A DNA stretch of 64,000 bases. It comes from Vicinamibacterales bacterium (GTDB taxonomy: Bacteria; Acidobacteriota; Vicinamibacteria; Vicinamibacterales; UBA2999). This document shows positions 37,116-44,942 of this stretch, piece after piece; position 1 is the stretch's first letter, and every line of letters begins with the position of its first letter. The stretch covers positions 496,001 to 560,000 of the forward strand of contig JAWKHS010000004.1 in NCBI GenBank assembly GCA_041394705.1, written 5' to 3'. The notes beneath the pieces are model-generated. The model had not been told where the DNA came from. It did no database searches and was given only the letters and a program-made list of their open reading frames with translations. Position numbers and translations under genes: made by a program.

Positions 37116-38045
37116 TCAGTGACGGACCGCGGCCGACGCGCCCGGGGCGGCCGCGTGGCCGGCCTCGGCCGCCGCGACGGCGGACGGCGCGGAGGGCGCG
37201 TGATCGGCGCCGGGCGCCGGGCGCGGCGCAGGCGCGGCGTGGCTGGCCTCGGCGTCGTCGACGCCAGCGTGTGAATGGCTGCGCACCACGATCGACACGC
37301 GGCGGTTGCGCGGGTCGAGCGGGTCGGACGGGATGCGGAGCTGCGTCGCCGCGAACCCGCGGACGCCGCGCACCTGGCCCGGGACGAGCCCGACCGCCTC
37401 CATCACGCGGCGGGCGGCATTGGCGCGATCGGCGGACAGCTCCCAGTTCGAGTACTGGCCGCCGGCGCCGAAGGGCCGGGCGTCGGTGTGGCCTTCCACG
37501 ACGACGTCGTTCGTCATCGCGCCCAGCTCGCGCCCGATGATCGTGAGGATGCGCACGCTGGCGCCCCGGAGCACGGCGCTGCCCGAATCGAAGAAGCTCG
37601 AGCCGTCCTTCTCGAGCAGCTCGATGCGCAGGCCCTCGTCGGTGACCGTGAACTCGATCTGCTCGCGCAGCTCGGCCAGGTCCGGGACCTCCGACAGGCT
37701 CTCGCGAATGGCCGCGGCCGCCGCCTCCAGCCGCTGGCGCTCGGCGGTCAGCGCGGCCGGATCGGGCAGCGCGTTGACCTCGGCGGCCCGCCCCTCGTCG
37801 ACGCCCTGCATCCCGCCGTTGAACATGCCGACCGACTTCTCGTAGTCGAACACCCCGGGATCGCGGAAGTAGCCGGCCACGGACTTCTTCACGTCCGGGC
37901 TCGACGAGACCAGCCACATGACGAGGAAGAACGCCATCATCGCGGTCACGAAGTCGGCGTAGGCCACCTTCCAGGCGCCGCCGTGGTGGCCGCCGTGGCC
38001 GCCGCCCTTCTTCTTGATGATGATGACCGGCTGGGTGGGCTTCAT
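37116..38045 (-). CDS. motB: Flagellar stator protein MotB
   Basis: A 309-residue MotB. A basic Gly/His-rich cytosolic N-terminus precedes one transmembrane helix with the proton-binding Asp, D31, in YADFVTAMMAFFLVMWL. Then come a plug-linker and an OmpA-like peptidoglycan-binding domain (VEGHTDARPFGAGGQYSNWE, NRRVSIVV). A low-complexity Ala/Pro/His tail of about 50 residues is unusual for MotB. It lies 8 nt after motA. Together they form the A5B2 stator that powers flagellar rotation. A second MotAB pair occurs at 56.7-58.2 kb. Confidence 0.95.
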   Translation of the reverse strand: MKPTQPVIIIKKKGGGHGGHHGGAWKVAYADFVTAMMAFFLVMWLVSSSPDVKKSVAGYFRDPGVFDYEKSVGMFNGGMQGVDEGRAAEVNALPDPAALTAERQRLEAAAAAIRESLSEVPDLAELREQIEFTVTDEGLRIELLEKDGSSFFDSGSAVLRGASVRILTIIGRELGAMTNDVVVEGHTDARPFGAGGQYSNWELSADRANAARRVMEAVGLVPGQVRGVRGFAATQLRIPSDPLDPRNRRVSIVVRSHSHAGVDDAEASHAAPAPRPAPGADHAPSAPSAVAAAEAGHAAAPGASAAVRH

Positions 38046-38053
38046 GACGCGCC

Positions 38054-38926
38054 CTACGCCGCCGCCGCTTCAGGCTTGCCCGCCGCCTTGCACAGCTTCT
38101 CGGTCTCCTCGAAGCTCGGCCGCACCTGGTGCGGCAGGACGCGGCGGGCGAACTCGATGGCGATGGCCGGCGGCAGCCCCTTGAAGGTGGCCAGCACGCC
38201 CGCCTTGATGCACTTCTCGTAGTTGCCGTCGTCGTCCACGCGGGCGTCGAGCTGCGAGGCCAGCGGCCCGAAGAAGCCGTAGGACAGCAGGATGCCCAGG
38301 AACGTGCCGACGAGCGCGGCGCCCACCTTCTCGCCGATCTCCGACGGCGGGCCGTCGATGGCCTGCATGGTGATGACCACGCCGAGCACCGCGGCCACGA
38401 TGCCGAGGCCCGGGAAGGAGTCGGCCACCTTGGCCAGCGCCGCCGCGGGCGCCTTCGCCTCGTGGTGGTGGACCTCCAGGTCCTCGTCCATGAGGGCCTC
38501 GAGATCGTGCGGCGCCATGCCGCCGACGATGATGACCTTGATCGAGTCCGACAGGAAGTCGAGCGACTCGTGGCGCGCGAGGAACTTCGGGTACTTGGAG
38601 AGGATCGTGCTCTCCTTCGGGTTCTCGAAGTGCCCTTCGAGCGCCATGATGCCCGTCTGCTGCGCGAGGCGGAACAGCTGGTACTGCATCGCCAGCAGGT
38701 CCGCGTAGTCCGACTTGGCCAGGCCGGGCGCGATGATGCCCGTCAGCTGCTTGATCAGCTTCTGGATGACGGGCATCGGCGTGGCGATGAGCATGCTGGC
38801 CAGCGCCGCGCCGCCGATCACGACGAACTCGGCCGGCTGATTGAGCAGGGCGAGCTTGCCGTGCTCCATCAGGTAGCCGCCGATGACGGCGGCGATGACG
38901 CCGACGAACCCGACGATGACCATCAT
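38054..38926 (-). CDS. motA: Flagellar stator protein MotA
   Basis: A 290-residue MotA with four transmembrane helices (near residues 1-20, 33-52, 172-192 and 204-226) and the large cytoplasmic loop that contacts FliG. The third and fourth helices (LGIVAAVLGVVITMQAI and VGAALVGTFLGILLSYGFFG) closely match the proton-driven E. coli type. Start ATG 38926 has an adjacent second ATG. It is the first gene of the minus-strand motility/c-di-GMP operon, with a 347-nt region upstream shared divergently with the glycan operon. No other flagellar structural gene is present. Confidence 0.95.
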   Translation of the reverse strand: MMVIVGFVGVIAAVIGGYLMEHGKLALLNQPAEFVVIGGAALASMLIATPMPVIQKLIKQLTGIIAPGLAKSDYADLLAMQYQLFRLAQQTGIMALEGHFENPKESTILSKYPKFLARHESLDFLSDSIKVIIVGGMAPHDLEALMDEDLEVHHHEAKAPAAALAKVADSFPGLGIVAAVLGVVITMQAIDGPPSEIGEKVGAALVGTFLGILLSYGFFGPLASQLDARVDDDGNYEKCIKAGVLATFKGLPPAIAIEFARRVLPHQVRPSFEETEKLCKAAGKPEAAAA

Positions 38927-39274
38927 GGCCGGTCACCGTGCGCGCGGGCCGCGGGCCGGGCGTCGGGAGAGGGCGACAGGCGGCCGGGGCGGCGGGCGGC
39001 CGGGGTCGGACGAGGGTGAACGCACCGTCGAGTCATGAGGCTACGGGGGCAATCGGCGGGCCCCTGGAATCCTTGAAGCCCCGAAACATTCGAGAAAACC
39101 AGGGCGAGACGCCCCGTGAGGTGACGGCCGGCGCGACATCCGCGTGTCGGTCCCCCGACACACCCGCGCGCGGCGCGCAGCCCGCCGGGAGGAAATCGGC
39201 CGGCAAAGGCGCGTCATGAGCGCGCCCTCGCCGGCGCGGCCGCCCGGCACCATCCTTGCCGACCCCGTGAGCGC
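38927..39274. other. Divergent control region, motAB operon / glycan operon
   Basis: These 348 nt separate the motA and GDPD-like starts. It contains no supported gene; an ATG at 39216 opens a frame that overlaps the next gene out of register and lacks protein-like character. A less GC-rich patch (about 39070-39105) is the likeliest promoter site. Neither a convincing sigma-28 (TAAA-N15-GCCGATAA) nor a sigma-54 site is present, though both were sought because of the flagellar context. Confidence 0.4.
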
Positions 39275-39967
39275 ATGCCCGTCGTCCTCGCGCACCGCGG
39301 CAACGCGCACGGCCCCGATCCGGCCGGCGAGAACCGCCTGCCGGCGCTCACCGCCGCGCTGGCGCGCGGCTGGGGCCTCGAGATCGACATCCGGCGCGCG
39401 GCCGACGGCCGCTTCTACATCGCGCACGACCCCCAGCCCTCCGCCGACGCCATGCCGGCCGAGACCGTCTGCGCCGCGCTTCGCCGTCACCCCGACGCCG
39501 CCGTCGCGCTGAACCTCAAGGAGTTGGGCGACGAGGCCGCGCTCCTGGCGTTCCTCGAGGCCCAGCAGGTGACGGCCCAGGTCTGCCTGTTCGACATGGA
39601 GCTCCTCGAGCCGGTGCCGGGCGCGACGGCGCGTGCGCTGCGCGCCCTCCACCCGACCATCGCGCTGGCCGCCCGCGTGAGCGACCGGGGCGAGCCGATC
39701 GCCCGCGCCCTCGCGGTCGACGCCGCCGCCACCATCTGGCTCGACGAGTTCGACGGCCCCTGGGCCACGGAGGCCGACGTGGCGCGGCTGACGCGGGCCG
39801 GACGCCGCGTATGGGCCGTCTCCCCTGACCTGCACGGCGGCAGCCTGGCCGACGCCGAGCGCCGCTGGCGCGACCTGCTCGCCTGGGGCGTGGACGGCAT
39901 CTGCACCGACTATCCCGAGGCGCTCCAGGCCCGCCTGGACGCCGCCCGTCCTGGAGTGGCCGTATGA
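39275..39967 (+). CDS. Glycerophosphodiester phosphodiesterase-like enzyme
   Basis: A 230-residue TIM-barrel protein of the GDPD/PLC-like class. Visible catalytic elements are H7-R8 (LAHRGN), E36-x-D38 (GLEIDIRR) and H51-D52 (IAHDPQ), the acid-base and metal residues of glycerophosphodiesterases. It has no signal peptide, so it is cytosolic. It is the first gene of the ten-gene glycan operon and overlaps the cupin gene by 4 nt. Near sugar nucleotidyltransferases it might release or trim a glycerol- or sugar-phosphodiester, but its substrate is not known. Confidence 0.75.
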   Translation: MPVVLAHRGNAHGPDPAGENRLPALTAALARGWGLEIDIRRAADGRFYIAHDPQPSADAMPAETVCAALRRHPDAAVALNLKELGDEAALLAFLEAQQVTAQVCLFDMELLEPVPGATARALRALHPTIALAARVSDRGEPIARALAVDAAATIWLDEFDGPWATEADVARLTRAGRRVWAVSPDLHGGSLADAERRWRDLLAWGVDGICTDYPEALQARLDAARPGVAV

Positions 39968-40335
39968 CCCATCAACGCCTGTCGGACATGATCGGCGGCT
40001 GGTTCGTCGGGGATTTCGAGCCCACGTGCCTCCGCACGGCGGCGTGCGAGGTCGCGTGCAAGTCGTATCCCGCCGGCGCGCGCGAGTCCGCGCACGTGCA
40101 CCGGGTGGCGACGGAGCTGACCGTCGTCGCGTCGGGCCGGGTGCGCATGGCGGGACGCGAGTTCGGCGCCGGGGACATCGTGGTGCTCGCCCCCGGCGAG
40201 CCCAGCGACTTCGAGGCACTCGAATCGACGATCACGGTCGTGGTGAAGCTGCCCAGCGTCCGCGGCGACAAGTATCCCGCCGTGCTCGACCGCCCGGGCA
40301 CCGCCGACGGCCTGGAGCAGGAGGCGACGCGATGA
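39964..40335 (+). CDS. Small cupin-domain protein
   Basis: A 123-residue single cupin. Strand pattern and metal-ligand candidates (HVHRVATELTVVASGRVRMA, then GDIVVLAPGEPSDFEAL) match the two cupin motifs, although motif 2 lacks the usual His. Small cupins in sugar operons act as isomerases, epimerases or regulators. Here the role is unknown. It is coupled by ATGA overlaps on both sides. Confidence 0.75.
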   Translation: MTHQRLSDMIGGWFVGDFEPTCLRTAACEVACKSYPAGARESAHVHRVATELTVVASGRVRMAGREFGAGDIVVLAPGEPSDFEALESTITVVVKLPSVRGDKYPAVLDRPGTADGLEQEATR

Positions 40336-40976
40336 ACGGCATCCGCGCCGTGCTGTTCGACCTGGACGGCGTGCTCGTCGACGCCACCGAGTGGCACTAC
40401 GAGGCGCTCAACCGGGCGCTGCGGCTGTTCGGCTTCGACATCACGCGCTACGAGCACCTCTCGAGCTACAACGGGCTGCCCACCCGGAAGAAGCTCGAGA
40501 TGCTGTCGGTGGAAAAGGGCCTGCCCGTGCCCATCCACTCGATGCTGAACCGTCTGAAGCAGGTCTACACCCGCGACGAGATCCTCACCAAGTGCCGGCC
40601 GGTCTTCGAGAAGGAGTACATGCTCCACCGGCTGAAGCGCGAGGGCTACCGCCTGGCCTGCTGCTCGAACTCGATTCGCGAGACGCTCGAGCTGATGATC
40701 CGTCTCTCCGGCGTGGACCCGTGTTTCGAGTTCCTCATGAGCAATGAGGACGTGTCGGCGCCCAAGCCCGACCCCGAGGTGTACGTGAAGGCCATGGCCC
40801 GGCTCGGCCTGCCGCCCGACGCGGTCCTCATCGTGGAGGACGCCCCCCACGGCATCGAGGCCGCCCGGCGCTCCGGCGCCCACGTGTGCCCGGTGGGCGG
40901 CTTCGGCGACGTCGACTACTTCCGCGTCCGCGCGGCCATCGACCGCGCCGACCGCGAGACGAGGCTCGTCGCATGA
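40332..40976 (+). CDS. HAD-superfamily phosphatase (beta-phosphoglucomutase-like)
   Basis: A 214-residue HAD hydrolase. Motif I is D10-L-D12 (LFDLDGVLVD), motif II CCSNS, motif III Lys in SAPKPDPEVY and motif IV VEDAPHGIEAA, with an alpha-helical C1 cap. This class contains beta-phosphoglucomutases and sugar-phosphate phosphatases. It is coupled by 4-nt overlaps to the cupin and the first nucleotidyltransferase, so it probably makes or trims a sugar- or alditol-phosphate for activation. Motifs are intact; the substrate is not known. Confidence 0.85.
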   Translation: MNGIRAVLFDLDGVLVDATEWHYEALNRALRLFGFDITRYEHLSSYNGLPTRKKLEMLSVEKGLPVPIHSMLNRLKQVYTRDEILTKCRPVFEKEYMLHRLKREGYRLACCSNSIRETLELMIRLSGVDPCFEFLMSNEDVSAPKPDPEVYVKAMARLGLPPDAVLIVEDAPHGIEAARRSGAHVCPVGGFGDVDYFRVRAAIDRADRETRLVA

Positions 40977-41725
40977 CCCGCATCGTCGTGCCCATGGGCG
41001 GCGACGGCCGCCAGTTCGCGGAACGCGGCTACACGTTCCCCAAGCCGCTGGTCGAGATCGCGGGCCAGCCGCTCGTCGAGCTCGTGGTCCGGAACCTCAC
41101 GCCGGCCGAGCCGCACCAGTTCGTCTTCATCTGCAAGGCCGAGCACGTCCAGAAGTACGCGCTGGGCGACGTCCTGCGGCTCGTCGCGCCGGGCTGCACC
41201 CTCGTCACGATGGCCAAGGCGACGGCGGGTGCGCTCTGCAGCGTGCTCCTCGGCATGGAACACCTGGCGCACGACGACGAGCTGGTGATTGCCAACGCGG
41301 ACCAGTGGATCGACGTGCCCATCGACCGCTTCCTGGAGGCGGCGCGGGCCGGCGGCTGGGACGGCGGCATCATGACCTTCCCGAACACGCACCCGCGCTG
41401 GTCCTACGCCCGTATCGAGGACGACCGCGTGGTGGCGGTGGCCGAGAAGCAGCCCATCAGCCGCCACGCGACCGTGGGCATCTACTACTTCCGCCGCGGC
41501 GCCGACTTCGTCCGGGCCGCCGAGCGGATGCTGCTCAAGAACGCCTCGGTGGCCGGCGAGTTCTACGTCGCGCCCGTCTTCAACGAGCTCGTCCTCGACG
41601 GGAAGACCGTCGGGCACTTCCCCATCGCCGCCGCCGAGATGCACGGCCTCGGCACGCCGGAGGAAGTGGAGCGCTTCCAGTCGCGGGTCTACGTGTCCGC
41701 GCCCTTCGCCCCGCCGCCATGCTGA
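40973..41725 (+). CDS. Sugar-phosphate nucleotidyltransferase, copy 1
   Basis: A 250-residue GT-A-fold nucleotidyltransferase of the NTP_transferase family that joins an NTP to a sugar or alditol phosphate. It has a modified signature loop (PMGGDGRQFAERGYTFPKPL with catalytic Lys) and a metal-binding Asp in IANADQWIDV. Length is at the short end of the family, with no hexapeptide domain. It is followed by a paralogue of the same length and fold overlapping by 7 nt. The two share many segments (YYFRRGADFVRAAE, NGEFYVAPV-type), so they arose by duplication and may now activate different substrates. Confidence 0.85.
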   Translation: MTRIVVPMGGDGRQFAERGYTFPKPLVEIAGQPLVELVVRNLTPAEPHQFVFICKAEHVQKYALGDVLRLVAPGCTLVTMAKATAGALCSVLLGMEHLAHDDELVIANADQWIDVPIDRFLEAARAGGWDGGIMTFPNTHPRWSYARIEDDRVVAVAEKQPISRHATVGIYYFRRGADFVRAAERMLLKNASVAGEFYVAPVFNELVLDGKTVGHFPIAAAEMHGLGTPEEVERFQSRVYVSAPFAPPPC

Positions 41726-42468
41726 ACATCGTCCTTCCGATCGCCGGGCGCGGCAGCCGCTTCTCCGACGCCGGCTACCGCCTGCCCAAGCCCCTGATCC
41801 CGGTCCACGGCATCCCCATGATCGAAGCCGTGGTGCGCAACGTACGCCCCTCGTCGGCGCACCGGTTCGTCGTGATCGCGCTCAGGGCGCACCTGGATCA
41901 CCTGGGCATGCGCGACGCGATCGAGCGGGCGGCCCCCGGCGCCCTCGTCGTCCCGGTCGACGCCGTCACCGAGGGCGCCGCGTGCACGGTGCTCCTGGCG
42001 CGCGAGCACATCGACTCGGACGCGCCCCTGATGCTGGCCAACAGCGATCAGTGGGTGGACGTCGACATCGACGAGTACCTGGCGACGATGGAGGGCGCGC
42101 GCGCCGACGGCCTCATCATGACGATGTCGGCCGACGACCCGAAGTGGTCGTTCGTCGGCCTCACCGAGGACGGCTTCGTCACGCGGGTGGTCGAGAAGGA
42201 AGTCATCTCGCACGAGGCCACCGTCGGCATCTACAACTTCCGGCGCGGCGCCGACTTCGTGCGCGCCGCCGAGGCCATGATCGCCAAGGACCTGCGGGTG
42301 AACGGCGAGTTCTACGTCGCGCCCGTCTACAACGAGCTCATCGCCGAGGGCGCGCGCGTCGCCGTCCACAACGTCGGCCGCGAGGGAGCGGGGATGTACG
42401 GCCTCGGCATCCCGTCGGATCTCGAGCGCTTCCTGGCCGACCCCGTGTCGCTCAAGGCCGTCGCCTGA
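41719..42468 (+). CDS. Sugar-phosphate nucleotidyltransferase, copy 2
   Basis: A 249-residue paralogue of the preceding enzyme with the loop PIAGRGSRFSDAGYRLPKPL, closer to the canonical GxGxR signature than copy 1, and the metal site ANSDQWVDVD. The C-terminal half (YNFRRGADFVRAAEAM, GEFYVAPVYNELI) is nearly the same as copy 1. It overlaps copy 1 by 7 nt and precedes the WavE-like gene by 13 nt, the only real gap in the operon. Which nucleotide and sugar it uses is not evident. Confidence 0.85.
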   Translation: MLNIVLPIAGRGSRFSDAGYRLPKPLIPVHGIPMIEAVVRNVRPSSAHRFVVIALRAHLDHLGMRDAIERAAPGALVVPVDAVTEGAACTVLLAREHIDSDAPLMLANSDQWVDVDIDEYLATMEGARADGLIMTMSADDPKWSFVGLTEDGFVTRVVEKEVISHEATVGIYNFRRGADFVRAAEAMIAKDLRVNGEFYVAPVYNELIAEGARVAVHNVGREGAGMYGLGIPSDLERFLADPVSLKAVA

Positions 42469-42481
42469 CCGGCGCCCCGCG

Positions 42482-43804
42482 ATGAGCGACCCGCTGCCCC
42501 ACGACCCCGCCGCCGCGCCCGGACGCCCGGACGCGGCCTGGCCGCTCACCCGCCGCCGGCTCGACGACGCCCAGCGGGCGCTCTTCGATCGGCGCATGCG
42601 GATCATCGGCTGGGGCACCGGCAGCGTCTTCGACTACTTCCAGCGGCGCTTCCCGGTCCGTCTCGACTACCTCGTGGACAACGACGCGACGCGGTGGGGT
42701 GGGACGCGCCAGGGCGTGCCCATCCACGCGCCGTCGATCCTGACCGAGGAAACGGGCCGGGACGCCCTGGTCATCGTGTATTCGAGCGCCTGGCCCGAGA
42801 TCCAGCGCCAGCTCGCGGCCCTCGCCGATCTGCCTTCGCTGCCGGCGAGCGCCGCCTTCGCCGACGCGCCGGTCCGAGCCACGCTGGCCACGGCCGATCT
42901 CCTGGCCGCGGACGCCCCCCGCCGGGAGGGCCGCGAAGGCCGCGACGCCATCGTCGTGCAGGGGCCCGTCGTGCCCTACACGACCGCGTACGTGGTCCGG
43001 GCGATGAGCGCGCGCCATCCCGAGGCCCAGATCGTGCTCTCCACGTGGGACGACACGCCGCGGGAGGCGCTCGAGGCCGTCGCGCCGTGGACGGACGACG
43101 TAGTGCTCGGCCCGCGGCCCTCGAATCCCGGGATCCAGAACCGGAACCTCCAGATCGCGTCCACGCGCGCCGGCATCGCGCGAGCCATCGCGCGCGGCGC
43201 CCGGACCGTCCTCAAGACGCGGACCGACCTGGCGGTGCTGCAGCCGGAGGTCTTCCGGCAGGCCCGGTGGTGGTGCGCGCGCCTCGACCAGGCCCCGGCC
43301 CGCCGGCTCGGGCAACGCGGACGCCTCGTCGTGCCGTCGAGCTATACGCGCAAGTACATGCTCTATCACCCCTCGGACCTGGTGATGCTGGGCGCCGCCG
43401 AGGACCTGGAGCGCTACTGGTCGGCCCCGCTCGACGAGCGCGCCGGGTCCCTCCTGGCCGCCGAATGGCTCGACCAGCCGCTGGCGCAGGTGAACCTGGC
43501 GGGCAACCCGACGGAGAGCTACCTGGGCCTGGCCTTCTGCCGCACGCTCGGCCGGCCGATTGCGGGAACGCTCGACGACAGCTGGGCGTTCTACCGCGAC
43601 TCCTTCGCCGTGGTCGATCACGCGTGGCTCGACCTGCTGTGGTGCAAGCACCTGGCGGTGCCCGACACCGGGCTCGTGCACGACGTCCGGGAGACCGTCA
43701 CGCAGGCCTTCTGGCAGCGCCTGCAGCTCGATCCCGCCCTGCCCTCGACGCGCCTCGACCCCTACGGGCTGCCGCTCAGGGCCCTCACGGAGGCCGCGGC
43801 ATGA
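42482..43804 (+). CDS. WavE-like glycan biosynthesis protein with N-terminal Rossmann-like domain
   Basis: A 440-residue protein. Residues about 39-125 form a Rossmann-like nucleotide- or sugar-binding domain (RIIGWGTGSVFDYFQRRF, YLVDNDATRWGG, ALVIVYSSAWPEI). The same pattern recurs in the 162-residue protein at 44454. Residues about 155-440 match the WavE family of lipopolysaccharide core glycosyltransferases: IVVQGPVVP, AQIVLSTWDDTP, RTVLKTRTDLAV with the acidic metal-binding pair. It would add a sugar to a surface glycan. It is overlapped by 4 nt by the methyltransferase gene. Confidence 0.78.
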   Translation: MSDPLPHDPAAAPGRPDAAWPLTRRRLDDAQRALFDRRMRIIGWGTGSVFDYFQRRFPVRLDYLVDNDATRWGGTRQGVPIHAPSILTEETGRDALVIVYSSAWPEIQRQLAALADLPSLPASAAFADAPVRATLATADLLAADAPRREGREGRDAIVVQGPVVPYTTAYVVRAMSARHPEAQIVLSTWDDTPREALEAVAPWTDDVVLGPRPSNPGIQNRNLQIASTRAGIARAIARGARTVLKTRTDLAVLQPEVFRQARWWCARLDQAPARRLGQRGRLVVPSSYTRKYMLYHPSDLVMLGAAEDLERYWSAPLDERAGSLLAAEWLDQPLAQVNLAGNPTESYLGLAFCRTLGRPIAGTLDDSWAFYRDSFAVVDHAWLDLLWCKHLAVPDTGLVHDVRETVTQAFWQRLQLDPALPSTRLDPYGLPLRALTEAAA

Positions 43805-44457
43805 GCCTGGCGACGCCCGCCGACTGGGTGGCCCAGCGCTTCACCCGCCACTACGACGACTGGCGCGCCCGCCGGGTCGCCGCGATCCGCGGGCACTACG
43901 GCGACGCGTTCTTCAAGGGCCGCACGCTGCTCGAGCTCGGGTGCGGCTACGGCGATCTCGGCGCGGCGTTCCAGGCGCTCGGCGCGGACGTCTGCTGCGC
44001 CGACGCCCGCGAGGAGCACCTCGAGGTCGTGCGCGCCCGCCATCCCGGGCTGCGCACCGTACGCGCCGACCTCAACACCGAGTGGCCGTTCGGCCCCGTC
44101 GACGTGATCTTCCACCTGGGGCTGCTCTACCACCTGGAGCCGACGCACGAGAGCCTCCGGCGGGCCTGCCGGTCGGCGCCCGTCGTCGTAGTCGAGACGG
44201 AGGTCTGCGACTCGGCGTCGCCCGACGCGGTGATCCCGGCCGACGAACAGGGGTACGACCAGGCGATCGACGGCCGCGGGTGCCGGCCCTCGGCCGCGAG
44301 GGTGGAGCGGGTGCTCTCGGAGGAAGGGTTCACGTGGACGCGGGTGGCCGATGGGCGCTGCAACTCGGGCATCCATGTCTACGACTGGGCCGAGACCGGA
44401 TCGGGCCGCGTGGCCCAGGGACTGCGACGGTTCTGGTTCACGGAGCGCGCGGCATGA
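43801..44457 (+). CDS. SAM-dependent methyltransferase (class I)
   Basis: A 218-residue class I methyltransferase with the SAM-binding loop LLELGCGYGDLG (residues 43-54), an acidic second motif (VCCADAREEHLE) and a motif-IV-like VDVIFHLGLLYHLEP. Position within the glycan operon suggests O-, N- or C-methylation of a sugar. Overlaps of 4 nt on both sides couple it to the WavE-like gene and the small Rossmann-like gene. The substrate cannot be inferred further. Confidence 0.85.
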   Translation: MSLATPADWVAQRFTRHYDDWRARRVAAIRGHYGDAFFKGRTLLELGCGYGDLGAAFQALGADVCCADAREEHLEVVRARHPGLRTVRADLNTEWPFGPVDVIFHLGLLYHLEPTHESLRRACRSAPVVVVETEVCDSASPDAVIPADEQGYDQAIDGRGCRPSAARVERVLSEEGFTWTRVADGRCNSGIHVYDWAETGSGRVAQGLRRFWFTERAA

Positions 44458-44942
44458 CACCCACGACGATCGCCGGTGCGCCGGTGCGGTTCGACGGCCT
44501 CGGGGGCCGCCTGCTCGGCGGCCTCCTGCAGCTGCCCTTCGTCCGCTATCACCGGGTCCAGCTCGGCTTCGTCGAGACCCCGGTGGAGTACGAGGCCTTC
44601 CTGCGCGACGTCGTCGGACCGCGCCTCGACGCCCTGCCCGGCCGCCTCGGCATCTTCGGCGTCGGCGCGCACACCGACCTGGTGCTGAAGGTCCTGCCGG
44701 ACCTGGCGGCCCGCCTCCACTGCTTCACGGACAACAACGCCGTGCACTGGCATCGCGAGCGGCACGGCGTCGCCGTGCTGCCGCCGGAGGAGGCCGCGCG
44801 CGCGTGCGAGGTCTTCTTCCTGTCGACGGCCGTCTACCAGCGAGTGCTGGAGGCGGATCTCAGGCGCGTGGCCTTCCAGGGACCGATCGTCGCGATGGAC
44901 GACGTCGTCCCGCCCGCGTGGTTCCTCGGGAGGGCGGCATGA
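44454..44942 (+). CDS. Small Rossmann-like domain protein
   Basis: A 162-residue protein. After an N-terminal helical region, residues about 64-150 contain a dinucleotide-type loop (LGIFGVGAHTDLVLKVL), then HCFTDNNAVHWHRERHGVAV and FFLSTAVYQRVLE. This is the same domain as residues 39-125 of the WavE-like protein, including the D-N-x2-x-W and GV(x)V(x)xP positions. No catalytic domain is attached. It may bind a nucleotide sugar or serve as a partner for the methyltransferase encoded just before it. It overlaps both neighbours by 4 nt. Confidence 0.65.
   Translation: MTPTTIAGAPVRFDGLGGRLLGGLLQLPFVRYHRVQLGFVETPVEYEAFLRDVVGPRLDALPGRLGIFGVGAHTDLVLKVLPDLAARLHCFTDNNAVHWHRERHGVAVLPPEEAARACEVFFLSTAVYQRVLEADLRRVAFQGPIVAMDDVVPPAWFLGRAA

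Noticed and set aside
38927..39274. Sigma-28 or sigma-54 flagellar promoter between motA and the glycan operon
   Set aside because: No sequence with both halves at correct spacing was found on either strand.
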